Of a stretch of 64,000 nt of DNA, positions 18,001 through 26,579 are shown in pieces. A program made the translations under genes and the position numbers. The notes below the pieces were generated by a model. The model saw only the letters and a program-made list of their open reading frames with translations, was not told the origin of the DNA and ran no database searches. How positions within the stretch are numbered: position 1 is the first letter of the stretch; the number at the start of each line of letters is the position of its first letter. The stretch spans positions 239,540-303,539 of the forward strand of contig DATAPD010000025.1 in assembly GCA_036265385.1 (NCBI GenBank), in the 5' to 3' direction. Source of the DNA: DATAPD01 sp036265385. GTDB taxonomy: Bacteria; Acidobacteriota; Terriglobia; Terriglobales; Acidobacteriaceae.

Positions 18001-19105
18001 GAGAACGCAATTGCTCGATCGACTCTGGACGAGTCAACCAGTTAGTAACTTGACCATCGCCAGAAATCACTCCGCCGAGAAGCCTCGCCTGTACATCACT
18101 CAAAAAGATGCGCTGGGGTCTTAAGGAAACTTTCGAATTCAGCGAGACATTCTGTAGGTTCATTCCCTCGTCACGCCATTCGAATTCGCGTGCCGTGAGC
18201 GCTCCATCGAAGGAAAAATCTTTAAGCGAGCATTGACCTGCTCCGACAATGTTGATCTTTCCGCGGCGCAATGGCCGTTGCCTAAGAATGGCAGCAACGT
18301 CAGTTAAATCGAGCTCCAAGGACGCATTTCCTTTGAGTGCGGGAGACCGGAAATCGCTGATAGCCCCTTGAAACTTCAATTGAGACGGCCCTGAGTTCAC
18401 GACAAGGCTTTTCACTTCGACGCTATCGCGCCCAAGAGTGAAGTTCGCATCGGCTCTCCAAGCAAAAGGACGGTAGTCCTGAATTCTGGTATCGATCTTT
18501 CCAACGGTCACCTGCGCCTCATAGTGACGCCGAAGGAAAGAGTGTTGAAGATGGGCATTCACGTCCGCAGCAGAAAAATCGAGAGGGATTCGCTCGTCGT
18601 TCCACAACAGTTCGCCACGATTCACAGTCAAACGTGCAATACGCAAATCGAAGAACTGATCGACGGGAGTACCGTCTGATTTCTTTTTGAGAGCGGGTTC
18701 GGGTTCGTTTGTTGTGCCATCGGGATAGACAATTATGTGCACGAGCGGATGGTCGATCGAGACATCGTGAAAGCCAAACCGAAGGCTGAAGGCTGAGATG
18801 ACATGAATGTCAGCGACGAGTCGATCCAGGTGAACAAAAGGAGCTGTATCGGCGGCTTCTTTTCCGTGGATGGTTAGATTGCGTACGTCGACCCGCAGGC
18901 GGAACGGTGTGGTGTGAAATCCGGCAAGCTCGACACGGCCACCGGTGATTTGCTCAATTTCCGTAATCAGCCTGCGACGGACCATGGCCTGGAATGAATT
19001 TGTGGTGACATACCAAGCCATGCAGCCGAAAACCACGAGCCCCAACCCAACCAAAACGAGAAGAATTCTCCACCAGCGCCGTCGCTTGGGAGCTGCCTCA
19101 GTCAA
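15071..19105 (-). CDS. tamB: TamB-like translocation and assembly module / AsmA-like protein
   Basis: 1344-residue protein anchored in the inner membrane by one N-terminal helix (about residues 14-34, after a KRRRWW basic patch) and otherwise a long chain of beta-strand repeats spanning the periplasm. The C-terminal part has the TamB/DUF490 signature (GGEVFFNGAKYRLERGDV-like region; PPLPSADIIALLALGRT). TamB proteins work with a TamA/BamA barrel in outer-membrane protein insertion and are now also linked to phospholipid transport. Start is TTG overlapping the stop of the surA-like gene (TTGA), so translation is coupled; the barrel partner is two genes upstream. Confidence 0.9.
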   Translation of the reverse strand: MTEAAPKRRRWWRILLVLVGLGLVVFGCMAWYVTTNSFQAMVRRRLITEIEQITGGRVELAGFHTTPFRLRVDVRNLTIHGKEAADTAPFVHLDRLVADIHVISAFSLRFGFHDVSIDHPLVHIIVYPDGTTNEPEPALKKKSDGTPVDQFFDLRIARLTVNRGELLWNDERIPLDFSAADVNAHLQHSFLRRHYEAQVTVGKIDTRIQDYRPFAWRADANFTLGRDSVEVKSLVVNSGPSQLKFQGAISDFRSPALKGNASLELDLTDVAAILRQRPLRRGKINIVGAGQCSLKDFSFDGALTAREFEWRDEGMNLQNVSLNSKVSLRPQRIFLSDVQARLLGGVISGDGQVTNWLTRPESIEQLRSRARRTLNRAEQERLQRGIVHARFSSLELPAIKRAFSTRKLPLEEAHFSGTVAGTAEVSWVGTPSDAETKFVLRIDPPNSPARQDIPLTLNARGAYRLVGDELEIHDLTATTPSTTIRADGTLSRSASARFNITTRDLREWEPFLKRRPLPLSLHGRATLNGTLAGRVHDPHVTANLQLTDFETTLPATARRPETEVHWDSASADMQYSSSGISAKNLTILHGASQIKGDVSVELRRGEFSDASHISVRLDLQHGDVAELLALAGYGYPVTGNIDLHAQFAGTIDQPGGGGHLQLTNAVAYGQSISKFESDVRFANGEAQFTNLILQQGDATVTGTAAYGLASRTYRLNLTGSNFELSRVERIQNERFTIAGLLSFKAQGGGTLDEPSIDADLHIADLTLSKERLGDFDAHAITQGSRLQLEGTSNFRDAQLHTTGTITLRDDYPADLKIDFAHLDIDSLLRIYLRGQVTGHSAVEGQVELHGPLRKPSDLAVTASVTQFSADVDKVNLHNEGPIRLAFSKQTVSLDQFHLVGTGTDLVAHGTAQIAGDRTLDLRADGTLNLTLLQTWVPDLTSSGNVAVGVNVTGALASPVFRGQVRVSDGALTYSDLPTGLTEMNGTLTFNENQLQVQSLTARTGGGTLNVTGAISYYRRQILFDLKGTAQEVRLRYPPGISSTTNADLHFSGTNDAATLSGELTVMKLSMTPGFDFGSYLERAKLSAQAPQANSPLNRIKLDLHVTTTPELQMQTALAKLSGDADLRVRGSAARPAVLGRVDILEGEVFFNGAKYRLERGDVIFTNPVRIEPILDLEASTRVSDYDVTIGLNGTFDKLNVNYRSEPPLPSADIIALLALGRTREESASLENSSAGLSGAASNLILSEALNATLSSRVQRLFGVSRIKIDPQGLPSATNVVRGPQVTIEQQVASNLTLTYSTNVAVASQQIIQLEYNVTRTVSIVALRDQNGVVSFDIKIRRRKK

Positions 19106-19794
19106 CGCGCTTCTCCCCCCGGCGGCGCTGCGGTATTGGATGTACTGAACGTTCGAATTTCGCCTTCAGAGCGAAGGGATTGTAACCATGCGCTCATGAG
19201 GTCATTCATTTTCTGTTCGGTGAGGATTTGCTTGATTTTGACCGCAATTTCCGGCGGCGGAGTCGTGCCAGCCTGGGAAGTGGTCGGCCCGAATTTTTCT
19301 TTATAGTACGACGCAACGCTGGCTTCATCGATTTGAATATTCGGGCGCAGGCGGGCGTCGACGGACTGCATGAGATTCAGCTCGGATGAGACACGTCGAG
19401 ACAGTTCAGCTTCTGTAAGACCATAGCGTTGCAGAGCGGATTCCCAGCTAGCCTCAGTCTTGGCTGCGTGGGCTGCCCGAATTTCGGCAATACGAGACTG
19501 AACGCTGGACTTGTCGGCCGGAACCGGTTCGAGAAGCTTGAGCTGCTCTCGCATCAGATGGCGATCTATCAGGCGATCGAGTGCAGCCTGCCGTTCCATA
19601 GTCGAGAAATGGTCTGGCGGACGCGCATCTTCGAAAGCTTCAAAAGAGAGTTCCTCGTCCCAATCGCTGAGCAAAATCACTTGTCCATTCACGCGAGCGA
19701 CGACTCGATCGATTACGTCGGCTGCTTTGAGAGCTGGCGCGCAGATTAAGAAACACAAAACCGATGCGAGAAAAAAATAGAGTCGACGGCTCAT
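19102..19794 (-). CDS. SurA N-domain-like periplasmic chaperone without PPIase domain
   Basis: 230-residue exported protein. A signal peptide (SRRLYFFLASVLCFLICAP, cleaved near ALKA) is followed by a SurA-like N-terminal chaperone domain: DRVVARVNGQVILLSDWD, then LIDRHLMREQL and a long helical part. The parvulin PPIase domains of SurA are absent; only the chaperone core and a short C-terminal helix (MNDLMSAWLQSLR) remain. It probably escorts unfolded outer-membrane proteins to the barrel encoded just upstream. TTG at 19797 is possible, but ATG at 19794 overlaps the bamA-like stop by one base and gives a normal signal peptide. Confidence 0.85.
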   Translation of the reverse strand: MSRRLYFFLASVLCFLICAPALKAADVIDRVVARVNGQVILLSDWDEELSFEAFEDARPPDHFSTMERQAALDRLIDRHLMREQLKLLEPVPADKSSVQSRIAEIRAAHAAKTEASWESALQRYGLTEAELSRRVSSELNLMQSVDARLRPNIQIDEASVASYYKEKFGPTTSQAGTTPPPEIAVKIKQILTEQKMNDLMSAWLQSLRSEGEIRTFSTSNTAAPPGGEAR

Positions 19795-22700
19795 CAAAAT
19801 GCCTGACCAATGCTAAAGAAAACGTTGAAGTGACCCGCTTGTTGCGGGGAGAACTGCCCTGTGATTTCTCCATTGACCTGGTTGACGACCAGGTTTTTCA
19901 GACTAGGGAAGTATGGCGGATTCAAATTGTAACCGAAGTCGACTCGCAGCGGACCAATGGGTGTCTTGTATCGCACCCCTAGTCCGATCGCATGAGAGAT
20001 GTAGTTGTAATTGCATTGCTGAGCTGTGTCCTGATGAGTGCAGACTTCGGGGTTTGCCTGATGCCATCGAAACAAGCTGCGAGTCATGTCTTGAGGACGC
20101 GTGAAGACGTTCCCCATGTCGTGGAAAACAACAAAGCCTACATTGTCTTGAATGACGGGCACGGTGACAGTCGGAAAGCGTAATTCAAGATTGTTAATGA
20201 ACAACGCGCTGCCACCGAGTGGGAACCCAGTGAACGGATCGCGAGGACCTGCCTGATTCAACCCGAAACCACGGTGGGAGTTGCCGCCTCCGGAAAAGAA
20301 TCTTTCGGGCAGTGGAATAAGAGTGTGACATACAAAGCCAGGAGGTGGATTCGCAGGACAAGTGATCTCTTGTCCGGGTTCTACAATGATTGTGTCGCTG
20401 AAGGGATTCTCGATCCCGATGCGGGTTGAGCGGGCGAAGACATACTGCTTCCCTTCCGCCCGATTCTTGCCAAAAGCCTGATAGGTGGAGTTTTGCAAAA
20501 GGCCTCGACTGAAGTCTGCCTCCGAGCCAAAGAACCTGGACGCGACAGCGGCGTCAAAGGTTGTGTAATTCCCTCGAGTTGTCTCGATTGGGTTATCGCG
20601 CTTATCGCGGATGAAGGTGAGGCCGGGCGATCCGACGCGAACAGGCTGTGACAGCAGCGGAATCTGGCCCGGACTGATGCTGATATCGCTGGCACGCACT
20701 CGACGAAATGTGTAGCTGTAGATCAAAGTGCTGATGGGACGGTTCGACAGATTGCGCGTGAGAATTTGTTTTGCTTGCACTGAACCTTCGAGCCGTTGTG
20801 AAGTGAAGGTGTTCACATCCAGAGTGTTGTCATAGAAGCCAGTAAAGGAGAGCTGAAAGTTTCGATTGAACCACTGAGGTGCTTCGAAATTGAACAGAAC
20901 GCGTTGCTGCAGGCGGCTGACGTTGGTTTTAAAGCTCACTGTTTCATTGCGACCTCGCAGGTTCAGTCGAGTGACGCCGAACGAAACGCGCGGGCTGACG
21001 CCTGTTTGCCCTAGAGGCTGATTACTGCCTGGACTTGGCTGGCCCGTTTGGAATTCGAAGCCAAATCCGTAGTCGAACGTGTAGCGCTTGGTTTCGTGGA
21101 GATCGAACAGTACGTTCTTCTGCTCCTCCGCGCCGTTCGGGTTTTGAACGGCCGTATTAACTTCACTAAAGATTCCCAAATCGTACAAGCGGCGCTGCGA
21201 ATCCAGCATGGCGGATTGGTTTAATGGACCGCCCGACTTCACTTGAAGCTCTCGACGGACGACGCGTTGACGCGTGTGCTCGAGTCCTGTGACAAGAACA
21301 CGATTGATGAAAAACTGCTCGCCCTCCTGAATGGTGTACGTCAGGTCGATGCGATGCGGATCATCCGGTGGAGAGGAAGTTGCAATTTCGAAGTTCGCAT
21401 TAGGAAAACCGCGATTGAAGTAAAAGTTGAGGACGGTATCGCGGTCCTGTGCGAGGTTTGACTCCGAGTACCCTTGTCCGGCTGATGTGGAAAGATAATT
21501 TTCGAAGTCGCTCGTTGGAATTTTCGAGTTGCCGATGATTTTGAGGTCGCCGACTCGCGTTTGAACACCTTCATCCACAGTGACCGTAATGGCGAGCAAG
21601 TTCGCCTTGCCCATGTACTTGTCATCGACGGCGGATTCGATTTTCACATCACGGAAGCCGTTGCTGCGATAGAGATCCTGTAGTCCGCGAACGTCAGAAT
21701 TCAGCAGCGATGCACTGTAGCGCCCATGAGAGAGGAAGCGTGCTGCTGGCTGGACCTGCATGCGGCTGCGCAAGTCCGATGCCGCAAAGAGAGTGTTCCC
21801 TGTTGGCGACGATATTTTGATGAAGATAGCCGCCAGCTTATGTCTGGGCCCGGGATCAATAATGTAGGTCACGGCATAGTCGGAATCGCTGTCTCCCTCG
21901 TGTTTTCGAATGCCCACGCTGGCATCGAAATAGCCCCTTGTCTGCATAAAATCCAGCAGGTTTCTACGTCCTTCATTTAACAGATCGTCGTCGAGGGCAC
22001 CTTCCTCGTACACCGGAACATATTTGCGGATGTTGCGACGACTGACTTTGTAGCCTTTGACATTGATCCGTACTTTAGGGCCGGGCTCGACGCGGCAGGT
22101 GAAATCAACCGTATTGCTGTCCGGATGATAAAGGCGTTCCGCGATTGAAACCTGCGCGAGGAGGCGATCCTGCTTCTCGTACTTGCTGCGCACTCGTTGA
22201 AGACCGCGGCTGACGCGATCGACCGAAACGTGATCTCCGGGATGCATCTTGGCGATGTCTTCAATCTGTCCTTTGGAGTAGCCGGGGTCGCCGGTGACCT
22301 TGACCTGTCCAATTGTGGCTTGCGCACCCGGGGCAATCAGAAAGACCAGATTCATCAGCTGATCTTGAGGTCGAGGATTTTCCTTGATCGAAACGCTGGC
22401 GCGATAGTATCCGTTCTCCTGCATCAATCTTTGAATATTGCTAAGCGCACGATCTACTTTTGGGCGTTCGTAAATCTCGCCAAGTTGGAGCTTGCTCGCA
22501 TTCGCGATCTGATTTTCGGTTGGACGATCAGCATTGCCTTCGACCCGCACATCACCGATGAAAAAACTCTGCGCGGTAACGAAAGCGAGATCGACCGAGC
22601 CGTCATCCCTCTGCGTAGCTTCCAGCTGAACGTCTGCGAAATGCCCCGTTCCTAGCAGAGCCTGCATGCTGTCCCGAACACCATCGCGAGTGATCGCGGA

Positions 22701-22961
22701 ACCGATTTTCAGCGGAAGGAGCTCACGGAAACGCGTCTGATCGGTCTCAGGAAGGCCTGGGAACATGATGTTGTGGATGAACAGTCCAAGATATTGGCGG
22801 ATGCTAACGACGTTGGTTTCGTTTTCGCCCGGGGTGGTGGGAGTTTGCGCGGTTGGAGAACCTGTTGGGGAGGCAGGAGGCGTCTGCTGACCGGCAGCCG
22901 CAAGACCCAGGCTCACGATCACCATTAGCAGGAATCTGACACTCCCCCCGGCGATTTGCAA
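19794..22961 (-). CDS. BamA/TamA-family outer membrane assembly protein with about seven POTRA repeats
   Basis: 1055-residue Omp85-superfamily protein. After a signal peptide come about seven POTRA-like repeats between residues 60 and 620 (recognisable strands at IGDVRVEGNA, IGQVKVTGDP, RINVKGYKVS, VGDLKIIGNS, INRVLVTGLE), more than the five of E. coli BamA or three of TamA. The C-terminal barrel has the FFSGGGNSHRGFG lid-loop motif and ends in a terminal Phe, as in beta-signals. It heads an operon with a SurA-like chaperone and TamB, so it may serve as the TamA partner or the main Bam insertase. Start is TTG with AGGAG five bases upstream. Confidence 0.92.
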   Translation of the reverse strand: MQIAGGSVRFLLMVIVSLGLAAAGQQTPPASPTGSPTAQTPTTPGENETNVVSIRQYLGLFIHNIMFPGLPETDQTRFRELLPLKIGSAITRDGVRDSMQALLGTGHFADVQLEATQRDDGSVDLAFVTAQSFFIGDVRVEGNADRPTENQIANASKLQLGEIYERPKVDRALSNIQRLMQENGYYRASVSIKENPRPQDQLMNLVFLIAPGAQATIGQVKVTGDPGYSKGQIEDIAKMHPGDHVSVDRVSRGLQRVRSKYEKQDRLLAQVSIAERLYHPDSNTVDFTCRVEPGPKVRINVKGYKVSRRNIRKYVPVYEEGALDDDLLNEGRRNLLDFMQTRGYFDASVGIRKHEGDSDSDYAVTYIIDPGPRHKLAAIFIKISSPTGNTLFAASDLRSRMQVQPAARFLSHGRYSASLLNSDVRGLQDLYRSNGFRDVKIESAVDDKYMGKANLLAITVTVDEGVQTRVGDLKIIGNSKIPTSDFENYLSTSAGQGYSESNLAQDRDTVLNFYFNRGFPNANFEIATSSPPDDPHRIDLTYTIQEGEQFFINRVLVTGLEHTRQRVVRRELQVKSGGPLNQSAMLDSQRRLYDLGIFSEVNTAVQNPNGAEEQKNVLFDLHETKRYTFDYGFGFEFQTGQPSPGSNQPLGQTGVSPRVSFGVTRLNLRGRNETVSFKTNVSRLQQRVLFNFEAPQWFNRNFQLSFTGFYDNTLDVNTFTSQRLEGSVQAKQILTRNLSNRPISTLIYSYTFRRVRASDISISPGQIPLLSQPVRVGSPGLTFIRDKRDNPIETTRGNYTTFDAAVASRFFGSEADFSRGLLQNSTYQAFGKNRAEGKQYVFARSTRIGIENPFSDTIIVEPGQEITCPANPPPGFVCHTLIPLPERFFSGGGNSHRGFGLNQAGPRDPFTGFPLGGSALFINNLELRFPTVTVPVIQDNVGFVVFHDMGNVFTRPQDMTRSLFRWHQANPEVCTHQDTAQQCNYNYISHAIGLGVRYKTPIGPLRVDFGYNLNPPYFPSLKNLVVNQVNGEITGQFSPQQAGHFNVFFSIGQAF

Positions 22962-23076
22962 AAAGACTCCTAGGCAGACGCGATGAACCCGGATAGACCT
23001 GTCAGGGCCTTTTCAATGCGATGCTAGCCCGTTGAGCCGTGTTGTTTGAATTCGCGACTGGAATAAAACAGCACCC

Positions 23077-23082
23077 TATAAT
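23077..23082 (+). promoter_or_regulatory. Candidate -10 element upstream of the thiF-like gene
   Basis: A perfect TATAAT lies 24 bases before the ATG at 23106, in the 144-base gap between two divergent genes. No good -35 hexamer stands 16-18 bases upstream, so this is a weak call. Confidence 0.3.
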
Positions 23083-23105
23083 AAGGGCTTCGCCACAGAA
23101 TCGGT

Positions 23106-24128
23106 ATGACGTTGAGGTCTCAAGAGCGTTACTCCAGGCAAGTTTTGTTTCCAGGTATCGGCGAGCAGGGCCAAGGCCGCTTGCAAGAGTCGAGAATCGC
23201 CATTGTCGGGTGCGGGGCGACTGGATCGGCCCTTCTTTCACTGTTGGCGCGAGCGGGCATCGGAACGATTCGTGTGATCGACCGCGATTATGTAGAACCG
23301 AGCAATCTCCAGCGGCAATCCTTGTTCGACGAAGAAGATGCAAGGGAGTCAATTCCGAAAGCGATTGCGGCGGCGCGTCGTGTTGCTGCGTTCAATTCAG
23401 AAATTGTCATCGAGCCGCAAGTGGCGGATCTAACTCCAGAGAATGCTGAGAATCTGCTAGCAGGTGCAGAGATCATCCTGGATGGCACCGACAATTTTGA
23501 GACGCGATATCTGATCAACGATTTCGCTGTGAAGAATTCTGTGTCTTGGATCTATGCGGCCGCAGTCGGAAGCTACGGAGTTACGTTGAATGTGATCCCC
23601 GGAGAGACGGCTTGTATGGCGTGCATCTTCCCCGACTCGCCAACTGGATTTGTGGAGACATGTGAGACGTCGGGCATTTTGAATTCTGCGGTTAACCTTA
23701 TTGCCGCGGTGGCCGCGACTGAAGCGGTCAAGATGCTTGTGGGAGCGGAGCAAAAACTGCGACGAACGTTGCTCTCGTGGGATGTGTGGCAAAACGAGCG
23801 CGCGGAGTTGGATGCGAGCCGTCCGCGGTCGGAGTGCCGCGCGTGTGGGAAGCGAGATCTCATACATCTTGCGGGGGAAGGCCGACCACACATAACTCTG
23901 TGTGGAAGAAATTCTGTACAGATCCATGAGCGGCATCGTCCCCTGGATTTTGCGGAAGTGAGTCGGAAATTGCAGCCGCTCGGACTGGTTCGACACAATG
24001 AGTTTGTGCTCAAGTTCTGGAACGAACCTTACGAGATGACGCTGTTCCCAGACGGTCGCGCCATCATCAAAGGAACCGCGGACACGGCGATCGCTCGCAG
24101 CTTGTATGCACGATACGTTGGTAGCTAG
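23106..24128 (+). CDS. ThiF/MoeB/HesA-family E1-like adenylyltransferase
   Basis: Adenylates the C-terminal Gly-Gly of a ubiquitin-like sulfur carrier (ThiS or MoaD type) for thiamine, molybdopterin or other sulfur transfer. The 340-residue protein has RYSRQVLFPGIGEQGQ near the start, the nucleotide loop VGCGATGS (36-43), ILDGTDNFETRYLIND, and TCETSGIL around the conserved Cys. Two CxxC pairs (CMAC and CRAC) form a structural zinc site. The last 80 residues form an extra domain ending in GTADTAIARSLYARY. No carrier protein gene is adjacent; thiD at 2.2 kb and the MocA-like gene at 47.8 kb are the only cofactor genes, so the pathway is unresolved. Confidence 0.88.
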   Translation: MTLRSQERYSRQVLFPGIGEQGQGRLQESRIAIVGCGATGSALLSLLARAGIGTIRVIDRDYVEPSNLQRQSLFDEEDARESIPKAIAAARRVAAFNSEIVIEPQVADLTPENAENLLAGAEIILDGTDNFETRYLINDFAVKNSVSWIYAAAVGSYGVTLNVIPGETACMACIFPDSPTGFVETCETSGILNSAVNLIAAVAATEAVKMLVGAEQKLRRTLLSWDVWQNERAELDASRPRSECRACGKRDLIHLAGEGRPHITLCGRNSVQIHERHRPLDFAEVSRKLQPLGLVRHNEFVLKFWNEPYEMTLFPDGRAIIKGTADTAIARSLYARYVGS

Positions 24129-24248
24129 AAATTGCGAGCCTAAAGCACAGCTGTAACATTTTGCGCTAAATCACACAATTAATTCATCGAGACGAGCCGC
24201 CTTGAATCAACATACAATGCGCTTCAGGAGCAGTCTCTGGAGGCAAGC

Positions 24249-24821
24249 ATGCGTCAGTGGTTAGGGTTCTCAGCGATTTTGTTGGTGGTCGCGATGTCAT
24301 CGATCGGTGCAAACGCGCAAGCCACAGTTACGTCAGGATGGGCCAGCAACGTTGGAGTTCCGGGATACACGTACGGCGTTCCATTCGTTCCGCAGGTTGT
24401 GACACCGCAAATCACATTATCCACCTACTCCGCCAACCCCGTCGGTGCAAGCAATGCAACAACTGGGAATGTCGCAGGTGCCGCGAACGCGACTGCAGAC
24501 AACGGACAGGGTTCCACGGGATCGGTCGTCACCGTTCCAGTGTGGTATGGGCCGGGCGTACCGGAGCCTCCACAAGAACACATGATCCCACCTATGCCGA
24601 TGCATCACATGCACGAAGGACATCATGGAATGGCCGAGGGCGAACACTTTTTTGACTTCGGCTCCGCGCGCTACGAGCACGGGACCATTGCAGAGCGAGC
24701 CAGCATGGCGAAAGGCGAAGTTAAGAAGGCTGCCCGGACGTATGGAAACGATGATGTCGAGCGCCAGAACCAGAACAATGGCGTCGTGAAGTACCACGGC
24801 AAGACGGAAAATATCGGCTAG
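24249..24821 (+). CDS. Secreted His/Met-rich protein, hypothetical
   Basis: 190-residue protein not recognised as a known family. A clear signal peptide (residues 1-24, AILLVVAMSSIGANA-Q) is followed by a Ser/Thr/Ala/Gly-rich low-complexity stretch (60-95) and then a cluster rich in His and Met at 111-133 (HMIPPMPMHHMHEGHHGM). Such clusters bind copper, nickel or zinc in periplasmic proteins, but this is inference. The C-terminal third is charged (KGEVKKAARTYGNDD). AGGCAAGC and GGAGG lie just before the ATG, and a strong terminator follows, so it is a self-contained transcription unit. Confidence 0.72.
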   Translation: MRQWLGFSAILLVVAMSSIGANAQATVTSGWASNVGVPGYTYGVPFVPQVVTPQITLSTYSANPVGASNATTGNVAGAANATADNGQGSTGSVVTVPVWYGPGVPEPPQEHMIPPMPMHHMHEGHHGMAEGEHFFDFGSARYEHGTIAERASMAKGEVKKAARTYGNDDVERQNQNNGVVKYHGKTENIG

Positions 24822-24847
24822 GTTTTTGAAAAGTTGCGAAACTGGTG

Positions 24848-24874
24848 AAGGCGGAGAACTACTCCGCCTTTTTT
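24848..24874 (+). terminator. Rho-independent terminator
   Basis: Perfect 9-bp stem AAGGCGGAG / CTCCGCCTT with a 5-base loop, followed by TTTT, 27 bases after the stop codon of the secreted His/Met-rich protein gene. Confidence 0.9.
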
Positions 24875-24999
24875 GCTTTTCGAAAGGCGAGTCACGGTGT
24901 AGACCACACGCGATCTGCTATCTTCTTGAGGCTCATTTTCAACCGTGCAGCCCACGCCACAAAGTATCGATTGCCATCTTCGTTTCGGACTGGACCCTC

Positions 25000-26346
25000 A
25001 TGCCTGATACCGTTCTGCCAAGACCATCGGTTGGTTACCGCTGGATAGTCTTATTTTTTCTGAGTGTCGCGATGGGCGGCAATTATTACATCTATGACAG
25101 CATCAATCCGCTGGAAGACATTTTCAAACAACAACTCGGGTTCAACGCGACCCAGTTTGGGTGGTTGAACATCAGCTATAGCATCGCCGCTATCGTAACG
25201 CTGTTGATAGGCGGAATCATCATCGACCGGATTGGGACAAAAAAGGCAATCACAGTTTTCGCAGTTCTGTGCCTTCTGGGAGCCTTGATCACCGCCGCTA
25301 AGGGCAAGCCAGCAGTCATGATCGCGGGACGCACGGTGCTTGGACTGGGCGCTGAATCGATGATCGTGGCTGTGACGACCGCACTGGCAAAATGGTTCAA
25401 AGGCAAGGAACTGAGTTTTGCGTTCGGTATCAACCTGACCATTGCGCGATTGGCCTCGGTCGCTGCGGATAATTCTCCGACATGGGCTAAATCAGTGTTC
25501 TATCCAGAGGGAGCTGCGGGTGCGCCGAGCTGGAAGGGCCCGTTGTTACTCGCTGTTGGAGCGGGCGTGCTGAGCGTCGTCACGGCGTTTGTGTATTGGG
25601 TACTGGAACGCAAGGCGGAGGGGCGCTACGAACTGGGCAAAGGCGGGGATATCGATAAGCTTGAATTTAAACAGATTTTCAAATTCAACTTGTCCTATTG
25701 GTACGTGGTGGGACTTTGTTTTACGTTTTATTCGGCCATCTTTCCCTTCCGCACATTTGCAATCGAATTCTTCAGAAATAAAACCCTAGCGTTTCAAGGT
25801 GGCGAAGCGGCAGCAGAAACTGTGAAATTAGCGGCCTTGCAACTAGCAGGGCGCCTCAATAGCCTGCTTCCCCTTTGCGCAATGATTGCAACACCGCTTT
25901 TTGGCCTCTTGTCAGACCGGGTCGGCAAGAGAGCGTTCTTCATGATGTTCGGCTCATTTCTGTTGATGCCCGTTTACCTCACGATGGCCTACTCGAATGT
26001 TTCGTTTTACGTACCCGTAGCGATGATGGGTATTGCATTTTCGCTGGTTCCGGCTGTGATGTGGCCCTCGGTGGCTTACATCGTGGACCAATCCCGTCTA
26101 GGAACGGCTTATGCCTTGATGACCCTTATTCAGCAGATCGGGTTTGCGATCATGAACGGCGCCATTGGCAAAGCGAATGACTATGCCCATGCTGGGTTGG
26201 GGAACCCCGGCGGCTATGCACTGGGGATGTGGATATTCTCGATCTTGGGGTTTGTGGGGCTGGCATTCTCGATTTTGCTGCGCGTACGGGAGACGGGGCC
26301 CCATGGGCACGGGCTGGAGACCATAACGACCAAAACCTCCAGTTAA
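25000..26346 (+). CDS. Major facilitator superfamily transporter
   Basis: 448-residue inner-membrane transporter with twelve predicted helices. The family loop motif between helices 2 and 3 is seen as IDRIGTKKAI, and its second-half counterpart as LLSDRVGKRAF. The substrate cannot be told; the central insert of about 60 residues (WVLERKAEGRYELGKGGDID) and the protein's acidic N-terminus are not diagnostic. The frame stays open upstream to 24826 but that part overlaps the terminator; the ATG at 25000 gives MPDTVLPRPSVGYRWIV, a normal start before the first helix. No regulator or enzyme gene suggests a cargo. Confidence 0.85.
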   Translation: MPDTVLPRPSVGYRWIVLFFLSVAMGGNYYIYDSINPLEDIFKQQLGFNATQFGWLNISYSIAAIVTLLIGGIIIDRIGTKKAITVFAVLCLLGALITAAKGKPAVMIAGRTVLGLGAESMIVAVTTALAKWFKGKELSFAFGINLTIARLASVAADNSPTWAKSVFYPEGAAGAPSWKGPLLLAVGAGVLSVVTAFVYWVLERKAEGRYELGKGGDIDKLEFKQIFKFNLSYWYVVGLCFTFYSAIFPFRTFAIEFFRNKTLAFQGGEAAAETVKLAALQLAGRLNSLLPLCAMIATPLFGLLSDRVGKRAFFMMFGSFLLMPVYLTMAYSNVSFYVPVAMMGIAFSLVPAVMWPSVAYIVDQSRLGTAYALMTLIQQIGFAIMNGAIGKANDYAHAGLGNPGGYALGMWIFSILGFVGLAFSILLRVRETGPHGHGLETITTKTSS

Positions 26347-26579
26347 TGGAAGCTGTTTTATGGAAACTAAGCGAAAGCACCGTAACCCATGGCATCTACT
26401 GAGTGCGGCGATCAAGAGCCCTATGAGATTTTGAACCGCATTGGCCAGGAAGATGTTCCGTTTGGGGCTTTGGTATCCTACTGTAGGGCGGCTGGTTCGG
26501 ACACCTAGGCAGACGTGCAAGCCGTACAACGTAAAGATATTTAGAGCGCATCTCATCAGATGCGGCCGGGAAAGGCGAC

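Noticed and set aside
26389..26508. A 39-codon frame (MASTECGDQEPYEIL start) before the sigma gene
   Set aside because: No ribosome site and no supporting context; the gap is better read as promoter and leader.
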